From Planctomycetota bacterium (GTDB lineage Bacteria; Planctomycetota; J058; JAJDCP01): a stretch of 64,000 nucleotides of DNA. Location of the stretch: the NCBI GenBank assembly GCA_029260765.1, contig JAJDCP010000087.1, forward strand, positions 1 through 64,000. Direction: 5' to 3'. Position 1 is the first letter of the stretch. The number at the start of each line of letters is the position of its first letter. Made by a program: the position numbers and the translations under genes. Shown piece after piece: positions 1 through 7,374 of this stretch. The notes under the pieces are model-generated. The model saw only the letters and a list, made by a program, of their open reading frames with translations. It did no database searches and was not told where the DNA came from.

Positions 1-315
1 AAGTCCCGGTCCATCCGGACGATGTGTGCACCATGGAAGGCAAATTCTTGTAGGGGAGGGGTTTATCCCCTCCCGCGGCCTCGGGCGGGGGTAAACCCCG
101 CCCCTACAGGGCGTACCGGAACTTACGCGGCGAGGCACTAGGCTCCTGGCGCTGTGACCCGTCGCCGGGGCGCACGCCCGACCAGGCCGACCGCGTTTTC
201 ACCCACGTGCGGGTGATCCGCCTGCAACTGCTGCACAAGGGCGCGCTCGACGAGCTGGTCTTGCACCAACTGATCATGATCACAGGCCCGGAAAATGCCG
301 TGCCGGGCCCCGGGA
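1..315. other. Intergenic region with dispersed repeat
   Basis: No convincing gene lies downstream of queE. The stretch holds one copy of the GC-rich palindromic repeat (49-108). The rest, about 110-315, is open in several frames on both strands, but no frame shows a family motif or a usable ribosome binding site. It may be a decayed gene end. Confidence 0.5.
49..108. repeat. GC-rich palindromic dispersed repeat, copy 1
   Basis: A 60-bp near-palindrome begins TGTAGGGG and ends CCCCTACA, with GGGGTTTA/TAAACCCC inner arms and a short GC-rich centre. Near-identical elements lie at 24236-24296 and 43150-43212, always between genes. The terminal inverted repeats and hairpin shape resemble a REP or MITE-like element. 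No transposase is nearby. Confidence 0.85.
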
Positions 316-951
316 TCAAACCCCCTGCACATCGTCTCCGAAGATCAACTTATGCAGTTGCAGTTGCAGCCTTACCTGCAATCGGTCCTCCAGGATCCAG
401 CCGGCGAGATCTTGCGGATCCAGCGTGCTGTGCACCGGAGAGAAGAGCACTTCGACATCGCCGGGAATCCGCCCCAGGCACGCGACCGCCCAGTCGTAAT
501 CGGCGCGGTCGGCCAGCACGAACTTGACTTCGTCACCCGGAGTGAGGAGCTCGAGGTTGGGCCAGTGGTTGAATCTCTCCATACCGCTGCCGGGACACTT
601 CAGGTCGACGATACGCCGCGCACGGACATCGATCGGACCGATATCGAGGTGTCCTCCGGTCTCGAGCATGACCTCGTGGCCTCCCTCGAGCAGCTGCGAC
701 ACAAGCTCGGGCGTCTCTTCCTGAAGCAGGGGCTCTCCACCGGTCACCAGGATCAACTTACGGCCGTAGCCCGCGATTTCCCGCATCAGATCAGGCAGCT
801 CGCGCGGCGTGCCCTCTGCAAAGGCCTCCGGAGTGTCGCACCAGACGCAACGCAGGTCACATTCCGCCAACCTGACCAGCAACATCGGACGGCCTGCCTG
901 GCTGGTCTCGCCTTGAAGGCACTCGTAGATTTCGTGGATGCGCAGAGCCAT
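316..951 (-). CDS. queE: 7-carboxy-7-deazaguanine synthase (QueE)
   Basis: Radical SAM enzyme of queuosine/7-deazaguanine biosynthesis. It converts 6-carboxy-tetrahydropterin to 7-carboxy-7-deazaguanine. The 211-aa protein has the iron-sulfur motif CxxxCxxC at Cys31, Cys35 and Cys38 (CDLRCVWC), followed by the SAM-binding GGEP at residues 71-74. The N-terminal substrate-binding stretch (residues 9-16, YECLQGET) is also typical. Length fits the family. The downstream queuosine enzyme tgt sits about 15 kb away on the same strand, so the pathway is represented twice in the window though not as one operon. The next gene upstream (dksA-like) is 79 bp away and may share a transcript. Confidence 0.93.
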   Translation of the reverse strand: MALRIHEIYECLQGETSQAGRPMLLVRLAECDLRCVWCDTPEAFAEGTPRELPDLMREIAGYGRKLILVTGGEPLLQEETPELVSQLLEGGHEVMLETGGHLDIGPIDVRARRIVDLKCPGSGMERFNHWPNLELLTPGDEVKFVLADRADYDWAVACLGRIPGDVEVLFSPVHSTLDPQDLAGWILEDRLQVRLQLQLHKLIFGDDVQGV

Positions 952-1030
952 GGTCCAGCGGGAATGGGGTTGGCGGAGGAGGGGCAGGAAAGGCTACGCC
1001 GACGGTGCGCGCGGACCTGCGGTGCCCTCG

Positions 1031-1390
1031 CTAGAAGCGCTTCTTTTCCTGCAGGCGCTTGCAGTCGATGCACATGTCTGCGAAGGGCAGAGCCTCAAGG
1101 CGGGCAGCGCGGATCGGCTCGTTGCAGCTCTCACAGATGCCGTAGGTGTCGTCGTCGAGGGCGTCGAGGGCGCGCTCGATCTGCTCGAGCTCGGCAGACT
1201 CCATCTCGATGATCGAAGACACGATGGACTCGTCTGTCGCCTCTGAGGCGAGATCTTCGACGTCAGCCAGGTGGTGTCCCTGTCCGCCTTGGATCCCGTC
1301 GACTTCCTCAGAGATACTCTTGGCAAGCTCTTCCTTCTTTTGCAGAAGGGCCTTCTTGATCTTCTTTAGAAACGCTTTGCTGAGGGGCAT
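1031..1390 (-). CDS. DksA/TraR-family C4 zinc-finger protein
   Basis: A 119-aa protein: a Lys/Glu-rich coiled-coil half followed by a C4 zinc finger with Cys86, Cys89, Cys107 and Cys110 (CESC...CIDC). The pattern is typical of DksA/TraR family regulators that act through the RNA polymerase secondary channel, and of short paralogues such as YocK/YteA. The ATG at 1390 is preferred over a GTG 21 bp upstream because GAGG sits just before it and the MPLSK start matches the compact family N-terminus. The coiled-coil tip lacks a clear DxxDxA motif, so true DksA activity with ppGpp is uncertain. Confidence 0.85.
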   Translation of the reverse strand: MPLSKAFLKKIKKALLQKKEELAKSISEEVDGIQGGQGHHLADVEDLASEATDESIVSSIIEMESAELEQIERALDALDDDTYGICESCNEPIRAARLEALPFADMCIDCKRLQEKKRF

Positions 1391-1522
1391 GGCAGCCTCA
1401 CAAGAGTGCACAGGGAAGCAGGGGCCAACGATAGCGGCTGGGTATCCGAAAGCAAGAGAAATCCATCAGGAAATCAAGGCTCTCCAAGCCCCCCAGACTG
1501 CTCTACAAGCGGCCCGATCGAC

Positions 1523-1828
1523 TCAGCTGGCTTCCTGACGATAGACGCGGCTCAGCGTTTGCTGAACGCGCCCCACCAGAGAGGTGTACCCGGCACGGTC
1601 TGCGAGCCCCAGGCGCTGGAGCCCACGCAACTGCGCCAGCGTCTCCGCGCCGGCCTTGAAGGCTGCGCGAGGTTGCATGCCCGCACCGCGTCCGACCGCC
1701 GAAGCAAAGGCCGCAGCAGCACGACGCAACTTGCCGCGCCCTTCTGTGGGTAAGTCGCGGGAGAACTCAAAGACTTCGAGAGTCAACTGACGCACGTCTT
1801 GCGCCAACTCGCTGCTGAAGACGATCAC
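1523..1828 (-). CDS. Four-helix-bundle protein (S23/IVP-like)
   Basis: This 101-aa protein follows the pattern of the four-helix-bundle family first seen in 23S rRNA intervening sequences. It has a first helix ending FEFSRDLP, then KLRRAAAAFASAVGRGAG, matching the family's 'LRRAAxSIxxNIAEG' region, then two more amphipathic helices. The cellular role of the family is unknown. It starts at a GTG with a weak ribosome binding site. It stands alone between the dksA-like gene and a lipoprotein gene on the same strand. Composition matches its neighbours. Confidence 0.65.
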   Translation of the reverse strand: MIVFSSELAQDVRQLTLEVFEFSRDLPTEGRGKLRRAAAAFASAVGRGAGMQPRAAFKAGAETLAQLRGLQRLGLADRAGYTSLVGRVQQTLSRVYRQEAS

Positions 1829-1894
1829 TTCAACTTCTATTCGGGGTGTCCGGGCGGCAAGGGGAGGTGTCCATCAGAGCAGGGAACGAGATCC

Positions 1895-2446
1895 TCAGTC
1901 GGACTCAGCGGCCCCATGCAGCATGTCTTCGATCTCGGTGCTGATGCCGTCGACGACCTCACGGACCGTCTGATTGCTGCGAGTCTGAATAACTCCAGCG
2001 CCGTGGCACTTGTCGCACACCGCCGAACGCTTTCTGCAACGGTCACAGTCCTGGAAGCTGTAGACCGTCTCATTGTATTGGCCGCGTTCGAACCAACGCT
2101 GTTTCGCGCTGGGCAGGTTGCTGGGTAGATAGCTGGCGGCATCCTCGAGAGCGTCGTCGAGGGCCTCGACATTCTCTTTCCAGGCCGGGTCGGAAACCTT
2201 GTGCCGCAAATCGGCCTCGGAGTTTACCTCGATCAGGATCTCACGGTCATAGCGCTCGTAGAACTCATGGTCGATACGATCATTGTTCGGCTCAAGCTCA
2301 CGGTCGCCCCCTGCAGCCTGGGACAGCCACAGATCATGCGTCGACGTGGGCGGCGCGAGCTCGCGTGCCTTGTCTTCGAACTTGACCTCACGCCCACAAC
2401 CGCAGAGTAGAATGCCCAAAGACAATGCGCACAAAAGACTTCGCAT
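1895..2446 (-). CDS. Lipoprotein with DnaJ-like CxxC zinc motif
   Basis: A 183-aa predicted lipoprotein. The ATG at 2446 gives a short signal sequence, MRSLLCALSLGILLCGC, ending in a lipobox with Cys17 as the likely lipidated residue. A longer upstream frame would bury this signal. Near the C-terminus are Cys134, Cys137, Cys144 and Cys147 in CDRC-x6-CDKCHGAG, which resembles a single repeat pair of the DnaJ zinc-binding region (CxxCxGxG). Zinc-ribbon-like motifs are unusual outside the cytoplasm. The region between is acidic and helical. I recognise no family, and no enzymatic residues are apparent. Confidence 0.75.
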   Translation of the reverse strand: MRSLLCALSLGILLCGCGREVKFEDKARELAPPTSTHDLWLSQAAGGDRELEPNNDRIDHEFYERYDREILIEVNSEADLRHKVSDPAWKENVEALDDALEDAASYLPSNLPSAKQRWFERGQYNETVYSFQDCDRCRKRSAVCDKCHGAGVIQTRSNQTVREVVDGISTEIEDMLHGAAESD

Positions 2447-2576
2447 AGCTCTCTCACCCCGTTGGAGTCCGAACCGTTTCGGAATGTAGCACAATCGCGT
2501 CACGGAATTGTCAAACGGTCACACAGAAGCGCACAGATTGTGTTCGACAAGGCAACGTCGTTCAGCGCATGCTGAG

Positions 2577-3041
2577 CTACTTCTGCGCCGAGCCCAGATA
2601 CTCGCGTGCGACCAGAAATCGTTGCCAGCTTCCATCTTCGATCAACCTGCCCACCCGCTTCACGAATTCGGCACGCTCGGCAGGAAACACGTAGCAGTAG
2701 GCCTGCACTGTATCCCCTGCGGCCGTCTGCACATCTTTGACAATGCGAAGGTCGTCGAGAGTGGCAGGATCGTATTCGGTGAAGCCCTTCAAGTCGTCGA
2801 TGGTCTTCAACACATCACGCGGGTAGCGCAGTTTGATCAGCTGCCCCTGCACCGTGCCCTCGCCTGCATCGAGCAAAACGGGCCAGCGGTAGTCGAGGTG
2901 AAAGAGCTGTCCAGTACATCGCGCGGGCTCGACGGCACCGACTTCCCCAAGCAGCGGAAAGTGGATAAAACCCGGCATCAAGGGCCCATAGGCAAACAAG
3001 CAATCGATCATTTTTTGTTTGCCGGTGGAAGTCATCTTCAT
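2577..3041 (-). CDS. Gamma-glutamylcyclotransferase-like (GGCT/AIG2) protein
   Basis: A 154-aa protein of the GGCT/AIG2 fold. It begins with LFAYGPLMPG (residues 15-24), equivalent to the family glycine loop YGTL/YGSL that binds the gamma-glutamyl group, and continues with the GxLF/LDYRWPVLL strands and the QAYCYVF strand. Family members cyclise gamma-glutamyl compounds to 5-oxoproline. The usual LDxxEG region reads IDDLKG here, so Lys85 stands where the catalytic Glu is normally found. Glu89 a few residues on might compensate, or the protein may be inactive. It starts with ATG at 3041; a second ATG two codons later is equally possible. Confidence 0.78.
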   Translation of the reverse strand: MKMTSTGKQKMIDCLFAYGPLMPGFIHFPLLGEVGAVEPARCTGQLFHLDYRWPVLLDAGEGTVQGQLIKLRYPRDVLKTIDDLKGFTEYDPATLDDLRIVKDVQTAAGDTVQAYCYVFPAERAEFVKRVGRLIEDGSWQRFLVAREYLGSAQK

Positions 3042-3212
3042 CTCTCTAGGGCATGACCGCGAGGCGGTGGGGAGGCTGCGCGCCTCCGTGCAGTTTGATT
3101 CTCCCCCAAAAGCGGCACATTTGTCAACGAGCAGTCACAGTCGTGAGGGAAAAGTCCCGCTTCGGCAGCAACGCTGGCAGGCCTGCTGCTTCCAAAATAC
3201 CCAGGCCGAGCC

Positions 3213-3596
3213 CTAGAGCCCTCGGCCTCCAACCAGGCCTGCTGACTCGGACGCGGAGCTCTGGCCCCGGGCGCTGCTCGCTTCCTTCCCAGGCACGGCC
3301 TTCTCGATCTGCCGGAACAGAAGCCGGATCGGGCCGATACGGATCTCGTCCCCCGCGCAGAGGAGTGCCTCATGCACAGGCTTGCCATTGATCAGCGTGC
3401 GATGGCCCCCGGCGAGATTGCGCAGATGGTAGCCGTCGGGGTCGCGCCAGATCTTGCAATGGCGCGGGGTCACGCCAGGCCCGGCCAGCCTGACGAAGCT
3501 GTCGTGCTCACAACCGATCCAGCCCATGGGGGGAATCACGTAGAAACGGATCAGCTTGGCGTCCACATGTGTCTGCAACCAGGCGAGTTCTGGCAT
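3213..3596 (-). CDS. FHA-domain protein
   Basis: A 127-aa protein made almost wholly of a forkhead-associated domain (about residues 25-95). Visible signatures are GCEHDSFVRL (the GR loop, here Gly-Cys), TPRHCKI (the SxxH phosphothreonine-contact loop), YHLRNL, and the TLINGKPV and L-GDEIRIG strands. FHA domains bind phosphothreonine peptides, so it is a plausible partner of the Ser/Thr kinases encoded further on. The Ser/Gly-rich C-terminal tail looks disordered. It is downstream of the L,D-transpeptidase gene on the same strand. Confidence 0.85.
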   Translation of the reverse strand: MPELAWLQTHVDAKLIRFYVIPPMGWIGCEHDSFVRLAGPGVTPRHCKIWRDPDGYHLRNLAGGHRTLINGKPVHEALLCAGDEIRIGPIRLLFRQIEKAVPGKEASSARGQSSASESAGLVGGRGL

Positions 3597-3612
3597 GCGC
3601 CCTCCGGGCCGA

Positions 3613-3633
3613 AGGGCCTATGCCGTAGGCCCT
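3613..3633 (-). terminator. Hairpin between ldt and FHA genes
   Basis: An 8-bp perfect stem AGGGCCTA/TAGGCCCT with loop TGCCG lies between the end of the L,D-transpeptidase gene and the FHA gene. No U-tract follows on the minus strand, so it is only a weak terminator or mRNA-processing candidate. Confidence 0.25.
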
Positions 3634-3712
3634 CCCCCCGAGTGTAGCCGCAGACCCCGCCAGCTCGCAACGAGGTCGGGTCGCCAACCGTCTTGGGACA
3701 GGCGCTGGAGGG

Positions 3713-4729
3713 CTATTTCGTGATGCTGATCCGGGCGTTGTAGTCCAGCAGGTCGAACAGCTCTTCGACATCGTCATTGCGCATACGGATGCAGCCAGCT
3801 GAAGACTCGGTGCCGATGGTTTCGGGAAAGCGGGTGCCATGGATGCCGAAGCCGCTGAATTCGTCGCGGTTGAAGCCCAGCCAGCGGGTACCGAGGATGT
3901 TCTGTTCATGGCCGAAGGGGTAGACACCACCATCGGGGCCGTACCATGTGGGCTCGATCTCTTTCTCGACGATGCTGAACTCGGCCTCAGGGGTTCGGTC
4001 GAATTTGCCCGTCCCCACTTCATAGGCGCGCAGGTAGCCGCCGTCGTAGGTAACGAGCATCAGGAAGCTGCGCTTGCGGATATGCACCTCGACCTCGCAA
4101 TGGGGAACTTTCAACCGATCGCCGGCGCGGATCCGTTTCGGGTCGTTGATGCCGTTGGCCCGGGCGATGATCCTCCAGCCGGTGTCATGGTCCTTCGCGA
4201 TTCTGGTCAGTGTGCCGCCGGCCGGGATGGTCGCCAACTGCGACAAGCCTTCGATGTGCCGCTTGGACAGGATCAAGTCGCCGGACAGACCGTCGAGCAC
4301 GGGCCGAAGGTCGGCGCGCACCCGGGCGTCGGTGGTCGCGAAAAAGGCCAGAGACAACTTCCGCCAGGCCTGCACGGGATCCTCCTGCAGAACCATCGTG
4401 CCTTCCCGTCGCGCTTGATGCGCCACCCTGTCGAGCATCTCCCGGATCGCGACCGCTCTGGCACCCTCCTTCAGAGCTTGCAGCTCAGCCTGGACCGAGT
4501 GCACGTCCCGCAGTGGGTTGTCGCTGGCATCCAACTGCAGCAAGGGCGATCCCGGCGAGGACTCGGCTTGCGGCCCCTGTGCGGCTCCCCCTCCGTTCCC
4601 CGGCGCGGCGCCCGGCCGTGTGGCGCTCTGCCCGCTGGCATCTGCCTCCGCCGCCTCACCGAAGGGCCCGTACACATAGGCGCCGAATGCGCCTGCCAGG
4701 CACAGAAATCCAAGGAACAACCGTTTCAT
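3713..4729 (-). CDS. LysM-domain L,D-transpeptidase
   Basis: A 338-aa envelope enzyme of the YkuD family that forms L,D cross-links in peptidoglycan or attaches proteins to it. It has an N-terminal signal/anchor (MKRLFLGFLCLAGAFGAYVYG), a Ala/Gly/Pro linker, a helical region, a LysM domain around residues 166-210 (TLTRIAK...RIRAGDRLKVP), and a C-terminal catalytic domain. The active-site motif is HGT-x13-GCIRM, with His297 and Cys313. The ATG at 4729 is chosen because it opens the signal sequence and lies behind GGAGG. The upstream in-frame extension is Arg-rich and non-family-like. Confidence 0.92.
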   Translation of the reverse strand: MKRLFLGFLCLAGAFGAYVYGPFGEAAEADASGQSATRPGAAPGNGGGAAQGPQAESSPGSPLLQLDASDNPLRDVHSVQAELQALKEGARAVAIREMLDRVAHQARREGTMVLQEDPVQAWRKLSLAFFATTDARVRADLRPVLDGLSGDLILSKRHIEGLSQLATIPAGGTLTRIAKDHDTGWRIIARANGINDPKRIRAGDRLKVPHCEVEVHIRKRSFLMLVTYDGGYLRAYEVGTGKFDRTPEAEFSIVEKEIEPTWYGPDGGVYPFGHEQNILGTRWLGFNRDEFSGFGIHGTRFPETIGTESSAGCIRMRNDDVEELFDLLDYNARISITK

Positions 4730-4906
4730 ATCGGGGTCTCCCTCCTGATACACCGCGCGGGCGCGGCATTGTTCGTTGCGGCCTCGAGCCGCTACACTCT
4801 TTATCGGAAGGAAGGCGGGAGGAGATGAACCTCCGCACGCGTTTCTGCTGGTCCATTCTGGCTGGAATGGGAACAAACGGAGCGTGTCCCAAGGAGGACC
4901 CCGGGC

Positions 4907-5320
4907 ATGGCATGTCTACAGAAGAGCTTCACGGTCCGTACCGAGAGCCATCAACAGGTGGTCGATATCAGCGCGCAGGTCGCGGCAGTGGTCGCCGAAG
5001 CGGGCATCACGACGGGCCTGTGTCTTGTTTTCGTGCCGCATGCCACCGCCGCCATCACCGTCAATGAGAATGCCGATCCGAACATCGGTGTCGACTTCCT
5101 GAGGGCGCTCAAGAAGATGGTGATCGAGCACGACGATTGGTTGCATGACCGCGTCGACAACAATGCCGCCGCCCACATCAAGGCCGCCTTGATCGGACCG
5201 TCCGAGACGCTGCCGATCAGCAACGGCCGGCTGGCGCTCGGGACCTGGCAGGACATCTTTGTCTGTGAATTCGATGGGCCGCGCACGCGCCGCGAGGTGT
5301 CTGTGACTGTCTGGGGTTGA
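4907..5320 (+). CDS. yjbQ: YjbQ-family protein (UPF0047)
   Basis: A 137-aa protein of the YjbQ/UPF0047 family, annotated elsewhere as secondary thiamine-phosphate synthase. The true role is not settled. Highly conserved blocks are present: PHATAAITVNENADPNIGVDF, HIKAALIGPSETLPI, and GTWQDIFVCEFDGPR, which holds the C-terminal active-site Trp-Gln and Arg. The family forms trimers. A strong GGAGG precedes the ATG. It is transcribed alone on the plus strand and ends convergently, 23 bp from the metallophosphoesterase gene. Confidence 0.93.
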   Translation: MACLQKSFTVRTESHQQVVDISAQVAAVVAEAGITTGLCLVFVPHATAAITVNENADPNIGVDFLRALKKMVIEHDDWLHDRVDNNAAAHIKAALIGPSETLPISNGRLALGTWQDIFVCEFDGPRTRREVSVTVWG

Positions 5321-5343
5321 CACCGAGAGCTCAGGAGCGTCTC

Positions 5344-6102
5344 TCAGACACCGACCAGCAGGCGCTCTCCGAGGCTGTGGTCGAGCTTCTCGGCCTCGAG
5401 AACCTTGTTGAAGGTCTTCTCGACGTCATAGGCGATGCGGTGCCAACGGATCACTCCCCGGTCGATGGTCGCGTAGCAGGCCCGGGTATCGCGGTCGCGG
5501 GGCTGCCCCACCGAGCCGACGTTGATGATCACTCGTTCGCTCTCGCGCAACTCGTACGTGAAGTCGAGATCCTGTGGCGTGAGGAACTGCCCATTGTCGG
5601 TGATCGCGCCTGGATAGTGGGTGTGGCCGACGAAAGTGACCCAGCGCATCTGGTTGAAGGCACGCTCGAGCTTGGGCGACAGCTGGTTGAGCAGCTCATC
5701 GACATCGCTACGCAGTAGATATTCCTCGACCGGATTGCTCGGCGAACCGTGCACAAACAAGAACTTGCCCCGCTCGACCCGGTTGGGAAGTGCCTCCAGG
5801 AAGTCCCAGGCGCGCTGCCCGTTATGGCTGAAGTCGACCAGCTGCTCACGGGTCCAGTTGACCGCGCCGCGCGCAGCTGCGTTGAACCCGAAGGGCTCAT
5901 TGAGCACTGCCCATTCGTGGTTGCCCAACAGCGTGAAGCCGAAATGCTCCATCGCGATCGACAGCGTTTCGCGGGGGTTGGGCCCATAGCCGATCACGTC
6001 CCCCAGGCACAGGATTTCCCGGCATCCCTGGTTACGGATGTCGTTCATAACCTCAGTCAGGGCTTCGATGTTCGAATGGATATCCGAGACGACGGCGAGC
6101 AT
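5344..6102 (-). CDS. Calcineurin-like metallophosphoesterase (YfcE/MJ0936-like)
   Basis: A 252-aa binuclear metallophosphoesterase. All canonical motifs are visible: DxH at Asp7/His9 (VSDIHSN), GDVIGYGP with Asp35, GNHE with Asn61/His62, VHG with His118, and GHTH with His160/His162. The C-terminal NVGSVGQPRD block is typical of the cytosolic phosphodiesterase subgroup acting on cyclic nucleotides or other phosphodiesters. The substrate cannot be read from sequence. It follows the acylphosphatase gene by 135 bp on the same strand and could be transcribed with the microcompartment operon. Confidence 0.9.
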   Translation of the reverse strand: MLAVVSDIHSNIEALTEVMNDIRNQGCREILCLGDVIGYGPNPRETLSIAMEHFGFTLLGNHEWAVLNEPFGFNAAARGAVNWTREQLVDFSHNGQRAWDFLEALPNRVERGKFLFVHGSPSNPVEEYLLRSDVDELLNQLSPKLERAFNQMRWVTFVGHTHYPGAITDNGQFLTPQDLDFTYELRESERVIINVGSVGQPRDRDTRACYATIDRGVIRWHRIAYDVEKTFNKVLEAEKLDHSLGERLLVGV

Positions 6103-6237
6103 GGCTTGAGCCTCGAGTGTGTCCGGCTGCCCCGCAGTGTGTCAGAAAGAGCCAGCCTCTGGCCCGATCCTCAACGAATGCTGGGCCCCCGGTGCATTCC
6201 ACATCCATGGTAGCAATTCGCGAGCCAGAACCAAGGC

Positions 6238-6513
6238 TCAGCTGCGCACGTCAAACTCAGTTTCAAGCTCGCTGGGCTCCTGCTCGAAGCAGTCGACCGC
6301 GCTGACCCGCGCGGCGGGCGGGCCTTGCCAACACCACTTCAGCATCGCTTGCACCGTATCTTCTGGGCCCTGAAACACAGCTTCGACGCTTCCATCCTGC
6401 TGGTTGCGCACCCACCCTTTGAGGTGCAGACGTCGGGCCTGCAGCCGGGTCGAGTAGCGGAATCCCACACCTTGTACCCGTCCGCGCATCACGACCCGCC
6501 GCTGGATGTTCAT
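6238..6513 (-). CDS. acyP: Acylphosphatase
   Basis: A 91-aa acylphosphatase that hydrolyses the carboxyl-phosphate bond of acyl phosphates. The signature GRVQGVGFR contains the phosphate-binding Arg19, and GWVRN supplies the catalytic Asn37. The start at 6513 gives the exact family length and overlaps the stop of the nucleoside phosphorylase gene as ATGA, which argues for translational coupling. As the last gene of the microcompartment operon it may dispose of acetyl phosphate or another acyl phosphate made from the aldolase product. That role is inference. Confidence 0.93.
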   Translation of the reverse strand: MNIQRRVVMRGRVQGVGFRYSTRLQARRLHLKGWVRNQQDGSVEAVFQGPEDTVQAMLKWCWQGPPAARVSAVDCFEQEPSELETEFDVRS

Positions 6514-7352
6514 GCGCTGCTCAACCCGGGATGCCAGTGCTGGGCTGCACCTTTTTGCGCATCCATCTGCCATAGCAGCTCGATGGCTCGCAAGCCGCAT
6601 GCGATCGCCTGTGCCTCGGCGGCACTCTTCGCGTCGGTGTCGACGAACCGGTTCGTGGGGCGGTGCGCATACGCCGCACAGACGGCACCCGCCCGCGCCC
6701 CCACGAGTTGGCTCAGCACGAACAAAGCGCTGGCCTCCATCTCGAAGTTCTTGACGCCAGCCTGTTTCAGTTTCTCAGGCATTTCGGGAAACCGGGGCTG
6801 GAAGCCCGGGACCTTGCGGGCCTGGGCGCCGTAGAAGCCGCTCCCCGTGGCCGTCAGCCCCAGATGATGCCGCTGACCCGCCTCGGCACACGCCTGCAGC
6901 AAGCACAAGATCACTTCGTGGTGTGCCACAGCCGGGAAGCTCTCGGACACGAACCAGGAGGTGGTGTTTTCCAAGCGCACCGCGCCGCTGCTGATCACCA
7001 GGTCGCCCAGCTCCATATCGTCCTGGAGCGCCCCACAAGAACCGATCCGCAAGAAGGTCGGATTCTCGATCAGCTGGCAGAGCTCCACCACCGCGATCTC
7101 GGTGTTGTCGCAGCCGATGCCCGTCGCCATCACGCTCAGCGGCCGGCCCTTGTAGGTTCCCGTTCTGGTGACGTACTCCCTTTCCTGGCGGCGCACAGTG
7201 ACGCTGTCGAAATGTGCGGCGACTTTGTCTGCCCGGGCCGGATCTCCGACGAGCACAACCGTAGGCGCGACATCCTCGGGAGCCAGGCCGATGTGGTATT
7301 GCCGCCCCGCCGCGGTGCGTACGATCTCAGCCGACTCAAAGCTCTCCGCCAA
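6510..7352 (-). CDS. Nucleoside phosphorylase (uridine phosphorylase-like)
   Basis: A 280-aa PNP/UDP-family phosphorylase, splitting nucleosides with phosphate into base and (deoxy)ribose 1-phosphate. Family signatures are GDPARADKVA near the N-terminus, GTYKGRPLSVMATGIG, RIGSCGAL (phosphate/ribose site) and NFEMEASALFVLS (the Met-Glu ribose contact). The TTG at 7352 is chosen because it follows GGGGGG with about 6-nt spacing and lies 22 bp past the deoC stop. A TTG at 7418 would extend it by 22 residues and overlap deoC. Placement after deoC suggests it feeds deoxyribose phosphate to the aldolase, via a phosphopentomutase not seen here. Base specificity is uncertain. Confidence 0.88.
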   Translation of the reverse strand: MAESFESAEIVRTAAGRQYHIGLAPEDVAPTVVLVGDPARADKVAAHFDSVTVRRQEREYVTRTGTYKGRPLSVMATGIGCDNTEIAVVELCQLIENPTFLRIGSCGALQDDMELGDLVISSGAVRLENTTSWFVSESFPAVAHHEVILCLLQACAEAGQRHHLGLTATGSGFYGAQARKVPGFQPRFPEMPEKLKQAGVKNFEMEASALFVLSQLVGARAGAVCAAYAHRPTNRFVDTDAKSAAEAQAIACGLRAIELLWQMDAQKGAAQHWHPGLSSA

Positions 7353-7374
7353 AACAATCCCCCCGAGCTGTTGG

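Noticed and set aside
110..315. Partial gene on the minus strand below queE
   Set aside because: Several frames are open but none carries a convincing motif, so it is left as intergenic.
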